Below, piece by piece: positions 9,471 to 19,042 of a stretch of DNA of 64,000 nucleotides. Each line of letters begins with the position of its first letter. The stretch's first letter is position 1. The stretch spans positions 1 to 64,000 of the forward strand of contig NZ_QARE02000001.1 of NCBI RefSeq assembly GCF_003052515.2. The letters are read 5' to 3'. The DNA comes from Pseudomonas sp. RIT409 (GTDB taxonomy: Bacteria > Pseudomonadota > Gammaproteobacteria > Pseudomonadales > Pseudomonadaceae). Below the pieces are notes generated by a model that was not told the DNA's origin, ran no database searches, and worked only from the letters and a program-made list of their open reading frames with translations. Both the position numbers and the translations under genes were made by a program.

Positions 9471-10826
9471 ATGCGCGATTTGACCCCGCTTTACAGTGCA
9501 GTTGTGTTGGCGGTCGCCTGCGCCCAGGCGCAAGCCATGTCTCTGAATCAGGCGATTCAGAACACCCTCGACAATCACCCCGAGATTCACGCCAACGTGA
9601 ACAACCGATTGTCCGCAGATGAAGAAGTGAAGGTCGCCAAGGGCGGCTACCTTCCAACGGTCGACCTGGTGGCGGCCTACGGGCGCGAGCACACTGACAG
9701 CCCCACGACGCGAGCCTTCGGCGATCACAACAAGGAAACCCTCAACTACACCCAATCGGAACTGCGCCTGCGGCAGATGCTGTTCGACGGGTTCAACACC
9801 AAGAACGAAGTCGGTCGGACCCAGGCCGTGGTGAACTCCAGGGCGTATTACCTGCGCGGGACCTCGGAGAGCCTCGCCCTGCGGGCAATCGAGGTTTACC
9901 TCGAAGTGCTCAAGCGCAGAGAGCTGCTGGATCTGGCAAAAAACAATCTCCAAGCCCATCTGCGGATCAACGACCAGATCGGCTTGCGCAGCAGTCGAGG
10001 CATCGGCAGTAACGCCGACAGCGACCAGTCCAAGGCACGCCGCGCGTTGGCTGAGAACAATTTTTATACCGCGCAAGTGGACTTGGCAGACGCCGAAGCA
10101 AATTTCTTCAGCGCCGTGGGCAAGATGCCCGACGAGCTCGAAGCGCCAGCCTCGATCAAAGGCGAGGTGCCGGTCAGCCTCAGCGACGCGCGCCAAAGCA
10201 TGCTGACGAACAACCCTTATCTGAAATCGGCCCAAGCCGACGTCAACGCCGCAGAGAAACAGTACGAAGTGGCCAAGTCGCCGTTCTACCCACGTTTCGA
10301 TGGCGAACTGGCAGTGGGGGCGAACAACAACATCGCCGGGGAGGAAGGCCACGACAACGAATGGCGTGCCGCGGTAGTGATGAATTACAACCTGTTCAAC
10401 GGCAATCGCGACAAGGCCCGCCTCAACTCCGACGCGTACAAGACTGGCCAGGCGATGGACATTCGCAACAACGCGTTGCGCATGCTCAACGAGAACCTCT
10501 CTCTGGCCTGGAACGCCATGAACAATGCCCGTACCCAGACCCCGATCGCTCGCGAATACGCCGAAACCACGACCAAGGTTCGCGCCGCTTATCAAGATCA
10601 GTTCGGCCTGGGCCAGCGCACCCTGCTCGACCTGCTGGACAGCGAAAACGAGCTGTACAACGCCGCCCGCCGATACACCGAGCTGCGCTACACCGAAGAG
10701 TTTTCGATGTACCGCGTGCTGGCGACCGAAGGCGAGCTGCTGAGCAAGGCCCGGGTCGTGGTGCCCAGCGCCGCGGTCGCCCTGACCGAAGTCAAAAGCG
10801 AAGCCCGTCTGCCCGAGTTGAAGTAA
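9471..10826 (+). CDS. TolC-family outer-membrane channel of the adhesin type I secretion system (LapE-like)
   Basis: This 451-residue protein is the outer-membrane tunnel of a type I secretion system. It has a signal peptide (MRDLTPLYSAVVLAVACAQAQA, cut near residue 22) followed by MSLNQAIQNTLDNHPEI, the standard start of the TolC helical repeat. The second repeat contains LLDLLDSENELYNAARRYTELRYTE-type sequence typical of LapE/AggA/TolC proteins. Length fits the family. A GGGAGAAG ribosome-binding site precedes the ATG. It is the first gene of a three-gene operon with the ABC exporter 36 bases downstream and the HlyD protein after that, divergent from the adhesin it presumably exports. Function is known for the family; the pairing with the adhesin is inferred from position. 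Confidence 0.93.
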   Translation: MRDLTPLYSAVVLAVACAQAQAMSLNQAIQNTLDNHPEIHANVNNRLSADEEVKVAKGGYLPTVDLVAAYGREHTDSPTTRAFGDHNKETLNYTQSELRLRQMLFDGFNTKNEVGRTQAVVNSRAYYLRGTSESLALRAIEVYLEVLKRRELLDLAKNNLQAHLRINDQIGLRSSRGIGSNADSDQSKARRALAENNFYTAQVDLADAEANFFSAVGKMPDELEAPASIKGEVPVSLSDARQSMLTNNPYLKSAQADVNAAEKQYEVAKSPFYPRFDGELAVGANNNIAGEEGHDNEWRAAVVMNYNLFNGNRDKARLNSDAYKTGQAMDIRNNALRMLNENLSLAWNAMNNARTQTPIAREYAETTTKVRAAYQDQFGLGQRTLLDLLDSENELYNAARRYTELRYTEEFSMYRVLATEGELLSKARVVVPSAAVALTEVKSEARLPELK

Positions 10827-10862
10827 CGAAGTAGCGAAGCGCGCGAGCGCTGGGAGAAGTCT

Positions 10863-13019
10863 GTGACCAGCATGGAATTACCGCCATTTGACCCACGTTC
10901 GACCTTCGACGACCCGCTGCTGGATGGCCTGCTCATCCTCTGTCGTCTGCACGACTGCCATGCCAGCCGCACCAGCCTCAGCGCCGGCCTGCCGTTGGCG
11001 CAACAATCGCTGAGCGTGGAGCTCCTGCCGCGAGCGGCCGCACGGGCCGGTTTGCAGGCACGGATTCTGCGTCGCCAGTTAAGTGCGATCGACGGCCTGA
11101 ACCTGCCGGTGCTGCTGTTGCTCAAGGGCAATCGATGTGCGGTGCTGTTGCGTTGGGAGGCCGACGGTCGTGCTCTGATCCTGCCCAGCGAAGCAGATGG
11201 CGGCGAACAGCGCGTCAGCCGTGAAGCGCTGGAAGCGCTGTACACCGGCCAAGCCCTGTTCGCCCGCCCGCGCCACGAGCTAGAAAACCTGCGCGCGCCG
11301 CTGGTGCCGCGCGTCAACGCCTGGTTCCGCGATACCCTGAAACTGTCGCGTTGGCTCTACAGCGATGCCATCCTCGCCAGCCTGCTGATCAACCTGCTGG
11401 GGCTGATGGTGCCGCTGTTCGTCATGCAGACCTACGATCGCGTGGTGCCCAACCAGGCCACATCGACGCTGTGGGTGCTGGCAATCGGTCTGCTGATCGG
11501 CACAGGCTTCGAACTGACCCTGCGGCTGGTGCGCGCGCATTTGCTCGATCAAGCCGGGAAAAAGACCGATGTGATTCTCTCCGCCACGCTGTTCGAGCGC
11601 ATCACCGGCATGGCGATGAAGGCTCGCCCGGCGACGGTCGGCGGCTTCGCCCAGAGTATTCATGACTTCCAGGGGCTGCGGGAATTCCTCACGGCGGTCA
11701 CGCTGACCAGCATCATCGACCTGCCCTTCGCCGTGCTGATGCTGGCCGTGATCGGGCTGCTCGGCGGCTGGCTGGTGGTGATTCCACTGGTCGCGTTTCC
11801 GCTCACCATCCTGTTCGCGTGGCTGATCCAGATGCGACTGCGCGATACCGTGGAACGCAGTCTGGCGCTGGGCGCCGAACGCCAGGCTCTGCTGGTGGAA
11901 ACCCTCGGCGGGCTGGAAACCCTGAAAGCGTGCGGCGCCGAGAGCGAACGCCAGCACAAGTGGGAGTCGACTCACGGTGCGCTGACCCGCCTGGACAGCC
12001 ATGCCCGGGACCTGTCAGCGCTGGCCAGTAACGGCACGTTGTTCATCCAGCAATTTTCAGGCATGGCGACCATCGTCGCCGGGGTCTACATCATCATCGC
12101 GGGCAACCTGAGCGTCGGCGCGCTGGTCGCCTGCTACATGCTCGGCAGCCGCGTACTCGCTCCACTGGGTCAGATTGCCGGGTTGATCACCCGTTATCAG
12201 CAAGCGCAGTTGACCATGAAGAGCACGGATGCACTGATGGCGCTGCCTCAAGAGCGAGACCCCGCTCGGCATCCGCTGCAGCAGACCCAACTCAAGGGTG
12301 GAATCGAGGTGATCAAGGCCAGCTTCGCCTACGCAGGCCCGGGCACCGCAGCAGCGCTGCACGACATCAATATCCACGTCAGGCCGGGCGAACGCATTGG
12401 CATAATTGGCCGCAGCGGTTCGGGCAAGAGCACGCTGGCGCGGTTGATCATGGGATTTTATTCCCCGGACGAAGGCCATTTGCTGCTGGACGGTCTGGAT
12501 CTGCGTCAGGTCGATGTGGCGGACCTCCGTCAACAGGTGGGCTACGTGGCCCACGACTTGCCGCTGCTGGCAGGCAGCCTGCGCGACAACCTCACGCTGG
12601 GAGCACGGTACGTCACGGATGCGCGCATGTTGGAAGTGGCCGAGTTGACCGGCGTGACGGATCTGGCGCGCAACCACCCACTGGGCTTCGACCGCCCTGT
12701 GGGCGAGCGCGGTCAATTGCTTTCCGGTGGCCAACGTCAGGCTGTATTGCTGGCCCGGGCGCTCTTGCTCGACCCGCCGATCATGCTGCTGGACGAACCG
12801 ACCAGTCACATGGACAACAGCAGCGAAGACCTCTTGCGCATGAAGCTCGTCGAGCGCATGCAGGGCAAGACCTTGCTGCTGGTCACCCACCGTATGTCGA
12901 TGCTGAGTCTGGTCGATCGGTTGATCGTTCTGGACAACGGCAGGGTGGTCGCCGACGGCCCTAAAGAACGAGTCGTCGAAGCACTGCGCAAGGGCCGCGT
13001 CGGCCCGGCCACGGTTTAA
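10863..13019 (+). CDS. Type I secretion ABC transporter, permease/ATPase (LapB-like)
   Basis: This 718-residue inner-membrane exporter energises secretion of the RTX adhesin. Residues 1-150 form a C39-like domain without the catalytic Cys (CRLHDCHA at the expected place), as in RTX exporters that do not cut their substrate. A six-helix ABC membrane domain follows (about 155-440). The ATPase shows Walker [15 protein letters not shown] (about 518), the signature LLSGGQRQAV and Walker B PIMLLDEPTS, then the switch His in LLLVTHRMS. The GTG at 10863 is taken as start because GGAG lies six bases upstream; the ATG at 10872 is an alternative. The HlyD gene starts 12 bases after the stop. Confidence 0.93.
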   Translation: MTSMELPPFDPRSTFDDPLLDGLLILCRLHDCHASRTSLSAGLPLAQQSLSVELLPRAAARAGLQARILRRQLSAIDGLNLPVLLLLKGNRCAVLLRWEADGRALILPSEADGGEQRVSREALEALYTGQALFARPRHELENLRAPLVPRVNAWFRDTLKLSRWLYSDAILASLLINLLGLMVPLFVMQTYDRVVPNQATSTLWVLAIGLLIGTGFELTLRLVRAHLLDQAGKKTDVILSATLFERITGMAMKARPATVGGFAQSIHDFQGLREFLTAVTLTSIIDLPFAVLMLAVIGLLGGWLVVIPLVAFPLTILFAWLIQMRLRDTVERSLALGAERQALLVETLGGLETLKACGAESERQHKWESTHGALTRLDSHARDLSALASNGTLFIQQFSGMATIVAGVYIIIAGNLSVGALVACYMLGSRVLAPLGQIAGLITRYQQAQLTMKSTDALMALPQERDPARHPLQQTQLKGGIEVIKASFAYAGPGTAAALHDINIHVRPGERIGIIGRSGSGKSTLARLIMGFYSPDEGHLLLDGLDLRQVDVADLRQQVGYVAHDLPLLAGSLRDNLTLGARYVTDARMLEVAELTGVTDLARNHPLGFDRPVGERGQLLSGGQRQAVLLARALLLDPPIMLLDEPTSHMDNSSEDLLRMKLVERMQGKTLLLVTHRMSMLSLVDRLIVLDNGRVVADGPKERVVEALRKGRVGPATV

Positions 13020-13031
13020 GGAGCGTTCCCC

Positions 13032-14375
13032 ATGACTTCCGCTCAGCGCTACTTCCACCCTGGACGCCAGGTCGACACCGAGTTCATGCCTGAAGTGGCC
13101 GGCGTCGCCGCGCAGGACTCATCGCGAGGTTCGCGCATAACGGTCTGGCTAGCCGCTGCGTTGATCGTCAGCGCACTGGTCTGGGCCAAGTTCGCGGTCC
13201 TGCAAGAGGTGACCACGGGCGAAGGCAAGGCAATTCCCTCGAGCAAGGTTCAGGTCATTCAGAACCTGGAGGGGGGCATCGTCACCGAAATTTTCGTCCG
13301 GGAGGGGCAGATCGTGAACAAAGGCGATACGCTGCTGCGCCTCGACGACACACGTTTTCTCTCGAACAAGGGCGAGAGCGAGGTGGACAGGTACACCTTG
13401 ATGGCCCAAGTGGACCGGCTCTCGGCGGAATCCGAAGGACGGCCCTTCAAGCCCTCCGCTGAAGTGCTGAGCAAGGCGCCGCAAGTGGCGGCGGACGAGC
13501 AAGCGCTGTATGACTCGCGACAACGGCGGCTGGCCAGCGAGCAACGGACGCTGCAGGAGCAATTGCGGCAGAAAACCCAGGAAGTCGCCGAATTTCGCTC
13601 CAAACAGGATCAGTACCGCAATCAGTTGGGCTTCATTCAACAGGAGTTGAGCATGTCGGCCCCCTTGGTCAACAGTGGGGCTGTCTCTCCCGTGGAGATC
13701 ATCCGGCTCAAAGGTAAGGCGTCCGAAGCACGGGGCCAAATGGACGCGACCGCGCTGGCCATTCCTCGGGCCGAAGCGGCCATCAGCGAGATCAAGAGCA
13801 AGATCCAGGAATCCTTGGACAGCTTCCGCTCGGATGCCGCCAAGGACCTGAACGACAAACGCGCCGACCTGGCCAAGGCCGGCGCCACCCGGATTGCCAT
13901 CGAAGACCGCGTGAGCCGCACCACTGTCACGTCACCGGTCAAAGGCATCGTCAAGACGCTCAAGGTCAACACCATTGGCGGCGTGGTTCAGCCCGGCAGC
14001 GATATGGTGGAAATCGTGCCGCTGGACGACAACCTGCTGATCGAGGCCAAGGTGCGACCACAGGACGTGGCGTTTCTGCACCCTGGCCAGAAAGCCATGG
14101 TCAAGTTCAGCGCCTACGACTACACCATCTACGGCGGCCTGCCCGCCAAGCTGGAGCTGATCGGGGCGGACACCACCACGGACGACAAGGGCAACACCTT
14201 CTACCTGATCCAGGTCCGGACGGACAAAAACCATTTGGGCAGCGATGACAAACCCTTGCTGATCATTCCGGGCATGGTGGCGACGGTGGACATCATCACC
14301 GGTGAAAAGAGCGTGATGGATTACCTGCTCAAACCGGTGCTAAAAGCGCGGACCGAGGCATTGCGGGAGCGGTAA
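13032..14375 (+). CDS. HlyD-family periplasmic adaptor of the adhesin secretion system (LapC-like)
   Basis: This 447-residue membrane-fusion protein links the ABC exporter to the TolC channel. One N-terminal membrane helix (about residues 37-57) is followed by the lipoyl half-motif VIQNLEGGIVTEIFVREGQ. Next come a long coiled coil rich in Gln, Glu and Arg (about 110-290), the second lipoyl half (TVTSPVKGIVKTLKVNTIGG) and a beta-barrel domain typical of HlyD/LapC proteins. Length is normal for the family. It is the last gene of the secretion operon, with GGAG upstream of the ATG. The REP pair at 14402 follows the stop and may mark the operon end. Confidence 0.92.
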   Translation: MTSAQRYFHPGRQVDTEFMPEVAGVAAQDSSRGSRITVWLAAALIVSALVWAKFAVLQEVTTGEGKAIPSSKVQVIQNLEGGIVTEIFVREGQIVNKGDTLLRLDDTRFLSNKGESEVDRYTLMAQVDRLSAESEGRPFKPSAEVLSKAPQVAADEQALYDSRQRRLASEQRTLQEQLRQKTQEVAEFRSKQDQYRNQLGFIQQELSMSAPLVNSGAVSPVEIIRLKGKASEARGQMDATALAIPRAEAAISEIKSKIQESLDSFRSDAAKDLNDKRADLAKAGATRIAIEDRVSRTTVTSPVKGIVKTLKVNTIGGVVQPGSDMVEIVPLDDNLLIEAKVRPQDVAFLHPGQKAMVKFSAYDYTIYGGLPAKLELIGADTTTDDKGNTFYLIQVRTDKNHLGSDDKPLLIIPGMVATVDIITGEKSVMDYLLKPVLKARTEALRER

Positions 14376-14401
14376 GCCGACGCCCGCACCTGAAACCACT
14401 T

Positions 14402-14489
14402 GTAGGAGCGCGCTTGCCCGCGATAGCGTCATCACACCCAAAATCACCGATGTCTGACACTCCATCATCGCGGGCAAGCGCGCTCCTAC
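14402..14489. repeat. REP pair (REPIN-type inverted palindromes)
   Basis: Two REP copies face each other: GTAGGAGCGCGCTTGCCCGC at the left and its reverse complement at the right, about 42 bases apart. They lie between the convergent HlyD and polyphosphate phosphotransferase genes. The right arm is followed by CGGGCAGAAGCAG, also seen after the REP at 48064. Confidence 0.92.
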
Positions 14490-14514
14490 GCCCTTCGGGC
14501 AGAAGCAGGCCGAG

Positions 14515-16017
14515 TCACTTGCCCTTCTTGTCTGCTTTCTTGAACGCCGCTTCCAGCGCATCGTTGATCGTGCGCAGCACTTTGACCCGCGCCCAGCGCT
14601 TGTCGTTGGCCTCCACCAATGTCCACGGCGCGATCTCGGTGCTGGTGCGGTCGACCATATCGCCCACCGCCTGACGGTATTGCGGCCATTTGCTGCGGTT
14701 GCGCCAGTCGTCGTCGGTGATTTTGTAGCGTTTGAAAGGGATCTTCTCCCGCGCCTTGAAACGCTCCAGTTGGGTCTTTTCGTCGATGGCCAGCCAGAAC
14801 TTCACCACCACGATGCCCGCGTCAGTGAGCTGTTCCTCGAAGTCGTTGATCTCGCTGTACGCCCTGAGCCAGTCGGCTTCAGAGCAGAAACCTTCGACCC
14901 GCTCCACCAGCACGCGCCCATACCACGAACGGTCGAACACGGTGAACTTGCCTCGCGCTGGAATCTGCCGCCAGAACCGCCACAGATAGGGTTGCGCCAG
15001 TTCGTCCTGGCTGGGCGCGGCAATCGGCACAATATGGTATTGCCGCGGATCGAGCGCCCCGGCCACGCGCTTGATCGCTCCCCCCTTGCCCGCAGCGTCG
15101 TTGCCCTCGAACACGGCCACCAGCGCATGGCGCCGCATGCGCTTGTCGCGCATCAAACCGGACAGCCTTGCCTGTTCGGCAATCAACTGCTCTTCATAGT
15201 CCTCCTTGTCCAGCGACAAGGTCATGTCCAGATGGTCCAGCAGACTCGGCTCATCGCTGTGGCCGGGCAGCGGGCCGATGTTGACCAGGTTGGTGTTGCC
15301 TTCGGGTGTTTTCAGCGCATTCTGAAGGCCTTCCAACAGCAGGCGTCCCACGGTCAGGCTGCGGTAGTTGGGGTCCAGCCCTTCGATCACGTGCCACGGT
15401 GCGTAGTCGCGGCTGGTGCGCCGCAGGACCCGCTCACCGAAGCGTACGAACTTGTCGTAGGTCTTGGATTGCTGCCAGTCCAGCGGGCTGATCCGCCAAC
15501 TGTGCAGTGGATCATCCTTCAGGGTCTTGAGGCGTTCCTTCATCTGTTTCTTGGACAGGTGAAACCAGAACTTGAAGATCACCGCACCTTCATCGACCAG
15601 CATCTTTTCCAGACGCTCGGCAGCATTGATGGCCTGATCCAGCTCTGGATCCTTGAAGCGCTTGTGCACCCGCCCCTGAATCATCTGGCTGTACCAGTTG
15701 CCGAAAAAGATGCCAATCCGGCCTTTGGGCGGCAGTTGCCGCCAGTAGCGCCAAACGGGCGGATGGTCCAGCTCTTCATCGGTCTGCTGATCGAAGGTGC
15801 GGACCTCGATGTAACGCGGGTCCATCCATTCATTCAGCAGTTTGACCGTTTCGCCCTTGCCCGCCCCTTCGATGCCATTGATCAACACAATGATCTGGCG
15901 CTTGCCCTGCTGATGCAGCTCATACTGGGCCTCAAGCAACGCTTCTCTGAGGGCCGGGACCGCGGCGTCGTAGGTTTCATCGTCGATGGCATGGCCGATT
16001 TCGGCGGATTCGAACAT
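14515..16017 (-). CDS. pap: Polyphosphate:AMP phosphotransferase (two PPK2 domains)
   Basis: This 500-residue enzyme transfers phosphate from polyphosphate to AMP, giving ADP. It has two fused PPK2 domains. The first carries a Walker A-like loop GIEGAGKGETVK (about residue 49), and the second carries GNDAAGKGGAIKR (about 300). Lid motifs follow each: FFGNWYSQMIQGRV in the first and FDRSWYGRVLVERV in the second. In two-domain PAPs the second domain is usually the conserved, active one; here too it has the Asp/Arg-containing FDRSWYGRVL motif that the first lacks. It is transcribed toward the REP pair and away from mnmC. The start ATG at 16017 is supported by GGAG upstream. Confidence 0.92.
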   Translation of the reverse strand: MFESAEIGHAIDDETYDAAVPALREALLEAQYELHQQGKRQIIVLINGIEGAGKGETVKLLNEWMDPRYIEVRTFDQQTDEELDHPPVWRYWRQLPPKGRIGIFFGNWYSQMIQGRVHKRFKDPELDQAINAAERLEKMLVDEGAVIFKFWFHLSKKQMKERLKTLKDDPLHSWRISPLDWQQSKTYDKFVRFGERVLRRTSRDYAPWHVIEGLDPNYRSLTVGRLLLEGLQNALKTPEGNTNLVNIGPLPGHSDEPSLLDHLDMTLSLDKEDYEEQLIAEQARLSGLMRDKRMRRHALVAVFEGNDAAGKGGAIKRVAGALDPRQYHIVPIAAPSQDELAQPYLWRFWRQIPARGKFTVFDRSWYGRVLVERVEGFCSEADWLRAYSEINDFEEQLTDAGIVVVKFWLAIDEKTQLERFKAREKIPFKRYKITDDDWRNRSKWPQYRQAVGDMVDRTSTEIAPWTLVEANDKRWARVKVLRTINDALEAAFKKADKKGK

Positions 16018-16257
16018 GGGGGGCTCCTGTGCAGATCACTCAAGACTAGGGGCTGTCTGAACGGTATTCCAGTGAAGACCAGGCAAAGCGGAAACAGCCG
16101 ATTGGGGCGCGCTTCGTACAAAACCTGGTCAGGCGAGACGGGCACTGTGGCTTGTGACAACGAATCGCAGCCATGGGTCAATCGGCGCACTGCAACGCGA
16201 TACGATCGCTGCGTTAAGATAGCGGCCCTGCCCCGTCAAAGCGCCATCGCAGCCATC

Positions 16258-18234
16258 ATGACCACCATTGAACACGCCCGGCTCGACTGGGACGAAAACG
16301 GCAATCCGATTTCCCGCGCGTTCGCCGATGTTTACTTCTCGAAGGACTCCGGGCTGGCCGAGACGCGCCATGTGTTCCTGACCCAGAACGATTTGCAGGC
16401 CCGCTTCACCGCCCTGCCTGCGGACGGGCGGCTGATCATCGGTGAGACCGGTTTCGGCACCGGGTTGAATTTCCTCTGCGCCTGGCAACTGTTCGAGGCC
16501 TGCGCCACGCCCGGTGCGCGGTTGCAGTTCGTCAGCGTCGAGAAATTCCCCCTTAGCCGCGCCGACCTGCAGCGTTCGCTGAACCTGTGGCCGGAACTGA
16601 AGGCATTGGCGGATCAACTGTTGACGCAATACGTGGCCATCCATGAAGGTTTTCAGCGGCTGGTGTTCGACAGTGGGCGCGTCACCCTCACGCTGATGAT
16701 CGGCGACGCGCTGGAGCAACTGCCGCAGTTGGATGGGCAGATCGACGCGTGGTTTCTCGACGGTTTCGCCCCGTCGAAAAATCCGGAAATGTGGAGCCCT
16801 CCCCTGTTCGCCGAACTGGCACGGCTATCGGCGCCAGACGCGACCATTGGCACCTTCACCAGCACCGGCTGGGTGCGGCGCGCGTTGAATGCCGCGGGAT
16901 TCAAAATGAAGCGCGTCCCCGGAATCGGCCACAAATGGGAGGTGCTCCGAGGCACGTTCGTCGGCTGGCCGGAAGAGGTCCCGCCTCCGCTTGCGAAGAA
17001 ACCCTGGTTCGCGCGGCCGACGTTCACGCCAGGTACGCGCAAAGCGCTGGTGATCGGGGCTGGCCTGGCCGGTTGTGCCACGGCGTCGAGCCTCGCAAAC
17101 CGAGGCTGGCAGGTCAGCCTGCTGGAACGCCACGACGACCTGGCGCGAGAAGCATCGGGCAACCCCCAAGGCGTGCTTTACCTGAAACTGTCGGCCCACG
17201 GCACAGCGTTGTCGCAGTTGATCCTCAGCGGCTTCGGCCACACCCGCCGCTTGCTGGAACGACTCGAGCGAGGCGTCGACTGGGACGACTGCGGCGTGCT
17301 GCAACTGGCTTTCGATGACAAAGAGCGCGAGCGGCAGGCGCAACTGGCGGGGGCGTTTTCCCCGGAGTTACTGCGTGTGGTGGATCGGTCTGAAGCTGAG
17401 CACCGAGCAGGCGTCGCGTTGGAAAGCGGGGGCCTGTTCTATCCCGAAGGCGGCTGGGTGCACCCGCCTGCGTTGTGCCGACATCAAGCAAGCGCGTCGA
17501 ACGTCCGCCTGATGCCTCACAACGATGTGGTGGAACTGCGCCGCCATAACGACGTCTGGCAAGCGTGGGATGGCGAGCGTTTGCTCGATTCAGCCCCCGT
17601 CGTGATCTTGGCCGGTGCCGCGGAGGTCAAACGCTTTACGGCCAGCGCCGATTTGCCCCTCAAACGCATTCGCGGGCAGATCACCCGCCTGGCGCAGACA
17701 CCGGCCAGCCAATCATTGAGCACCGTGGTCTGTGCAGAAGGCTACGTCGCGCCGGGTCGCCTGGGGGAACACACCCTGGGCGCCAGCTTCGATTTCAACA
17801 ACGACGACCTGACCCCGACCGCCGCCGAACACGTGGGTAATCTGGACCTTTTGCGGGGCATCTCCCACGACCTGACCGAGCGGTTGCACACTGACACCCT
17901 GCCCGTTGCAGAACTCTTGGGCCGCGCCGCCTTCCGCTGCACCAGCCCCGACTACTTGCCCATCGTCGGCCCGCTGGCAGACCGGGAAGCCTTCCTTCAA
18001 CGCTACGCCGTGTTGCGCAAGGATGCCCGGCAAGTGCCGGATCTCTCCTGCCCGTGGCTGGAGGGCCTGTACGTCAACAGCGGCCACGGCTCACGCGGGC
18101 TGATTACCGCGCCGCTGTCCGGTGAGTTGATCGCCGCTTGGCTGGATGACGAACCGCTGCCGTTGCCCAGAAGCGTGGCCGAGGCGTGTCATCCCAACCG
18201 GTTTCGGGTGCGGGAGTTGATAAGGGGCCGATGA
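16258..18234 (+). CDS. mnmC: Bifunctional tRNA mnm5s2U34 biosynthesis protein MnmC
   Basis: MnmC completes the 5-methylaminomethyl group on wobble uridine 34 of certain tRNAs. The C-terminal FAD oxidoreductase removes the carboxymethyl group and the N-terminal domain methylates the amine using SAM. The 658-residue protein has the SAM motif GETGFGTGLNF at 62-72 and the catalytic-region segment DAWFLDGFAPSKNPEMW. A Rossmann FAD motif (VIGAGLAGCATAS) sits at about 264, followed by the DadA-like fold ending in NSGHGSRGL. The open frame extends far upstream antisense to pap. The ATG at 16258 gives the family N terminus and expected length, so the upstream extension is rejected. Confidence 0.95.
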   Translation: MTTIEHARLDWDENGNPISRAFADVYFSKDSGLAETRHVFLTQNDLQARFTALPADGRLIIGETGFGTGLNFLCAWQLFEACATPGARLQFVSVEKFPLSRADLQRSLNLWPELKALADQLLTQYVAIHEGFQRLVFDSGRVTLTLMIGDALEQLPQLDGQIDAWFLDGFAPSKNPEMWSPPLFAELARLSAPDATIGTFTSTGWVRRALNAAGFKMKRVPGIGHKWEVLRGTFVGWPEEVPPPLAKKPWFARPTFTPGTRKALVIGAGLAGCATASSLANRGWQVSLLERHDDLAREASGNPQGVLYLKLSAHGTALSQLILSGFGHTRRLLERLERGVDWDDCGVLQLAFDDKERERQAQLAGAFSPELLRVVDRSEAEHRAGVALESGGLFYPEGGWVHPPALCRHQASASNVRLMPHNDVVELRRHNDVWQAWDGERLLDSAPVVILAGAAEVKRFTASADLPLKRIRGQITRLAQTPASQSLSTVVCAEGYVAPGRLGEHTLGASFDFNNDDLTPTAAEHVGNLDLLRGISHDLTERLHTDTLPVAELLGRAAFRCTSPDYLPIVGPLADREAFLQRYAVLRKDARQVPDLSCPWLEGLYVNSGHGSRGLITAPLSGELIAAWLDDEPLPLPRSVAEACHPNRFRVRELIRGR

Positions 18235-18373
18235 AAAGAGCGCGAATGCGGGTGCAGTCCAAGTAGGAAGACGCTGTGCGGCTCCATTGAGATCGCCCCG
18301 AATCACCAGCCGCCTGACATCCCACCTGACAACCCGGTATCCTCAAATCCATTTCCCTTTCAGGTGCACAGCG

Positions 18374-19042
18374 ATGCTGCTGGTCAAGGACGTCTTCAAG
18401 AGCTACGCCACCGCCCAAGGTCCGCTGACGGTGTTGCGTGGCGTGGATTTGCAGCTCGGGCAGAAAGAAAGCCTGGCGCTGATGGGCGAATCCGGGAGTG
18501 GCAAGAGCACGTTGCTGCATCTGGTAGCCGGGCTGGATCAACCGGACGCGGGCACGATCGAAGTCGAGGGGCGGCGTCTGGAAACCTTGAGCGAGGCGCA
18601 ACTGGCTCACTGGCGCCGCACGGAAATCGGCCTGGTGTTCCAGCAATTCAACCTGATCGGCAGCCTCAAGGTTGAAGACAACCTCGCCTTCCAGGCCCGC
18701 CTTGCCGGGCGCTTGGCGCCGCAATGGCAGGCCGAGCTGATCGAACGTCTTGGCTTGGGTTCTTTGCTCAAGCGTTACCCCGAGCAGCTTTCGGGGGGCC
18801 AGCAACAGCGGGTGGCCATCGGTCGGGCTCTGGCATCGCGCCCCAAGTTGTTGTTGGCAGACGAGCCCACCGGCAACCTGGATGAAAACACCAGCGACGA
18901 GGTGTTGCAGTTGCTGCTGGATCTGCTCGCAGACAGCCCCACCAGCCTGCTGATGGTGACTCACAGCCCGCGCGTTGCGGCGCGGCTGGGCCGTCAGGCA
19001 GTGCTGCACCTGGGACGACTTGCGGCCGAAGGCGAGCGCTGA
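18374..19042 (+). CDS. LolD-like ABC transporter ATP-binding protein
   Basis: This is a 222-residue ATPase of the LolD/MacB subclass. It shows Walker [14 protein letters not shown] (about residue 39), the Q-loop FQQFNL, the signature [15 protein letters not shown], Walker [14 protein letters not shown] and the switch His in MVTHSPRVA. The start at 18374 removes an unlikely 29-residue extension and gives the family N terminus [11 protein letters not shown]. It overlaps the permease gene by one base (TGATG), so the two are translationally coupled. Together they form a FtsX-type transporter that probably acts on envelope lipoproteins, lipids or peptides; the substrate is not known. Confidence 0.9.
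   Translation: MLLVKDVFKSYATAQGPLTVLRGVDLQLGQKESLALMGESGSGKSTLLHLVAGLDQPDAGTIEVEGRRLETLSEAQLAHWRRTEIGLVFQQFNLIGSLKVEDNLAFQARLAGRLAPQWQAELIERLGLGSLLKRYPEQLSGGQQQRVAIGRALASRPKLLLADEPTGNLDENTSDEVLQLLLDLLADSPTSLLMVTHSPRVAARLGRQAVLHLGRLAAEGER

Noticed and set aside
14680..16257. An upstream extension of mnmC running antisense through pap
   Set aside because: The translation is low-complexity antisense of pap; MnmC begins at 16258 with the family N terminus.
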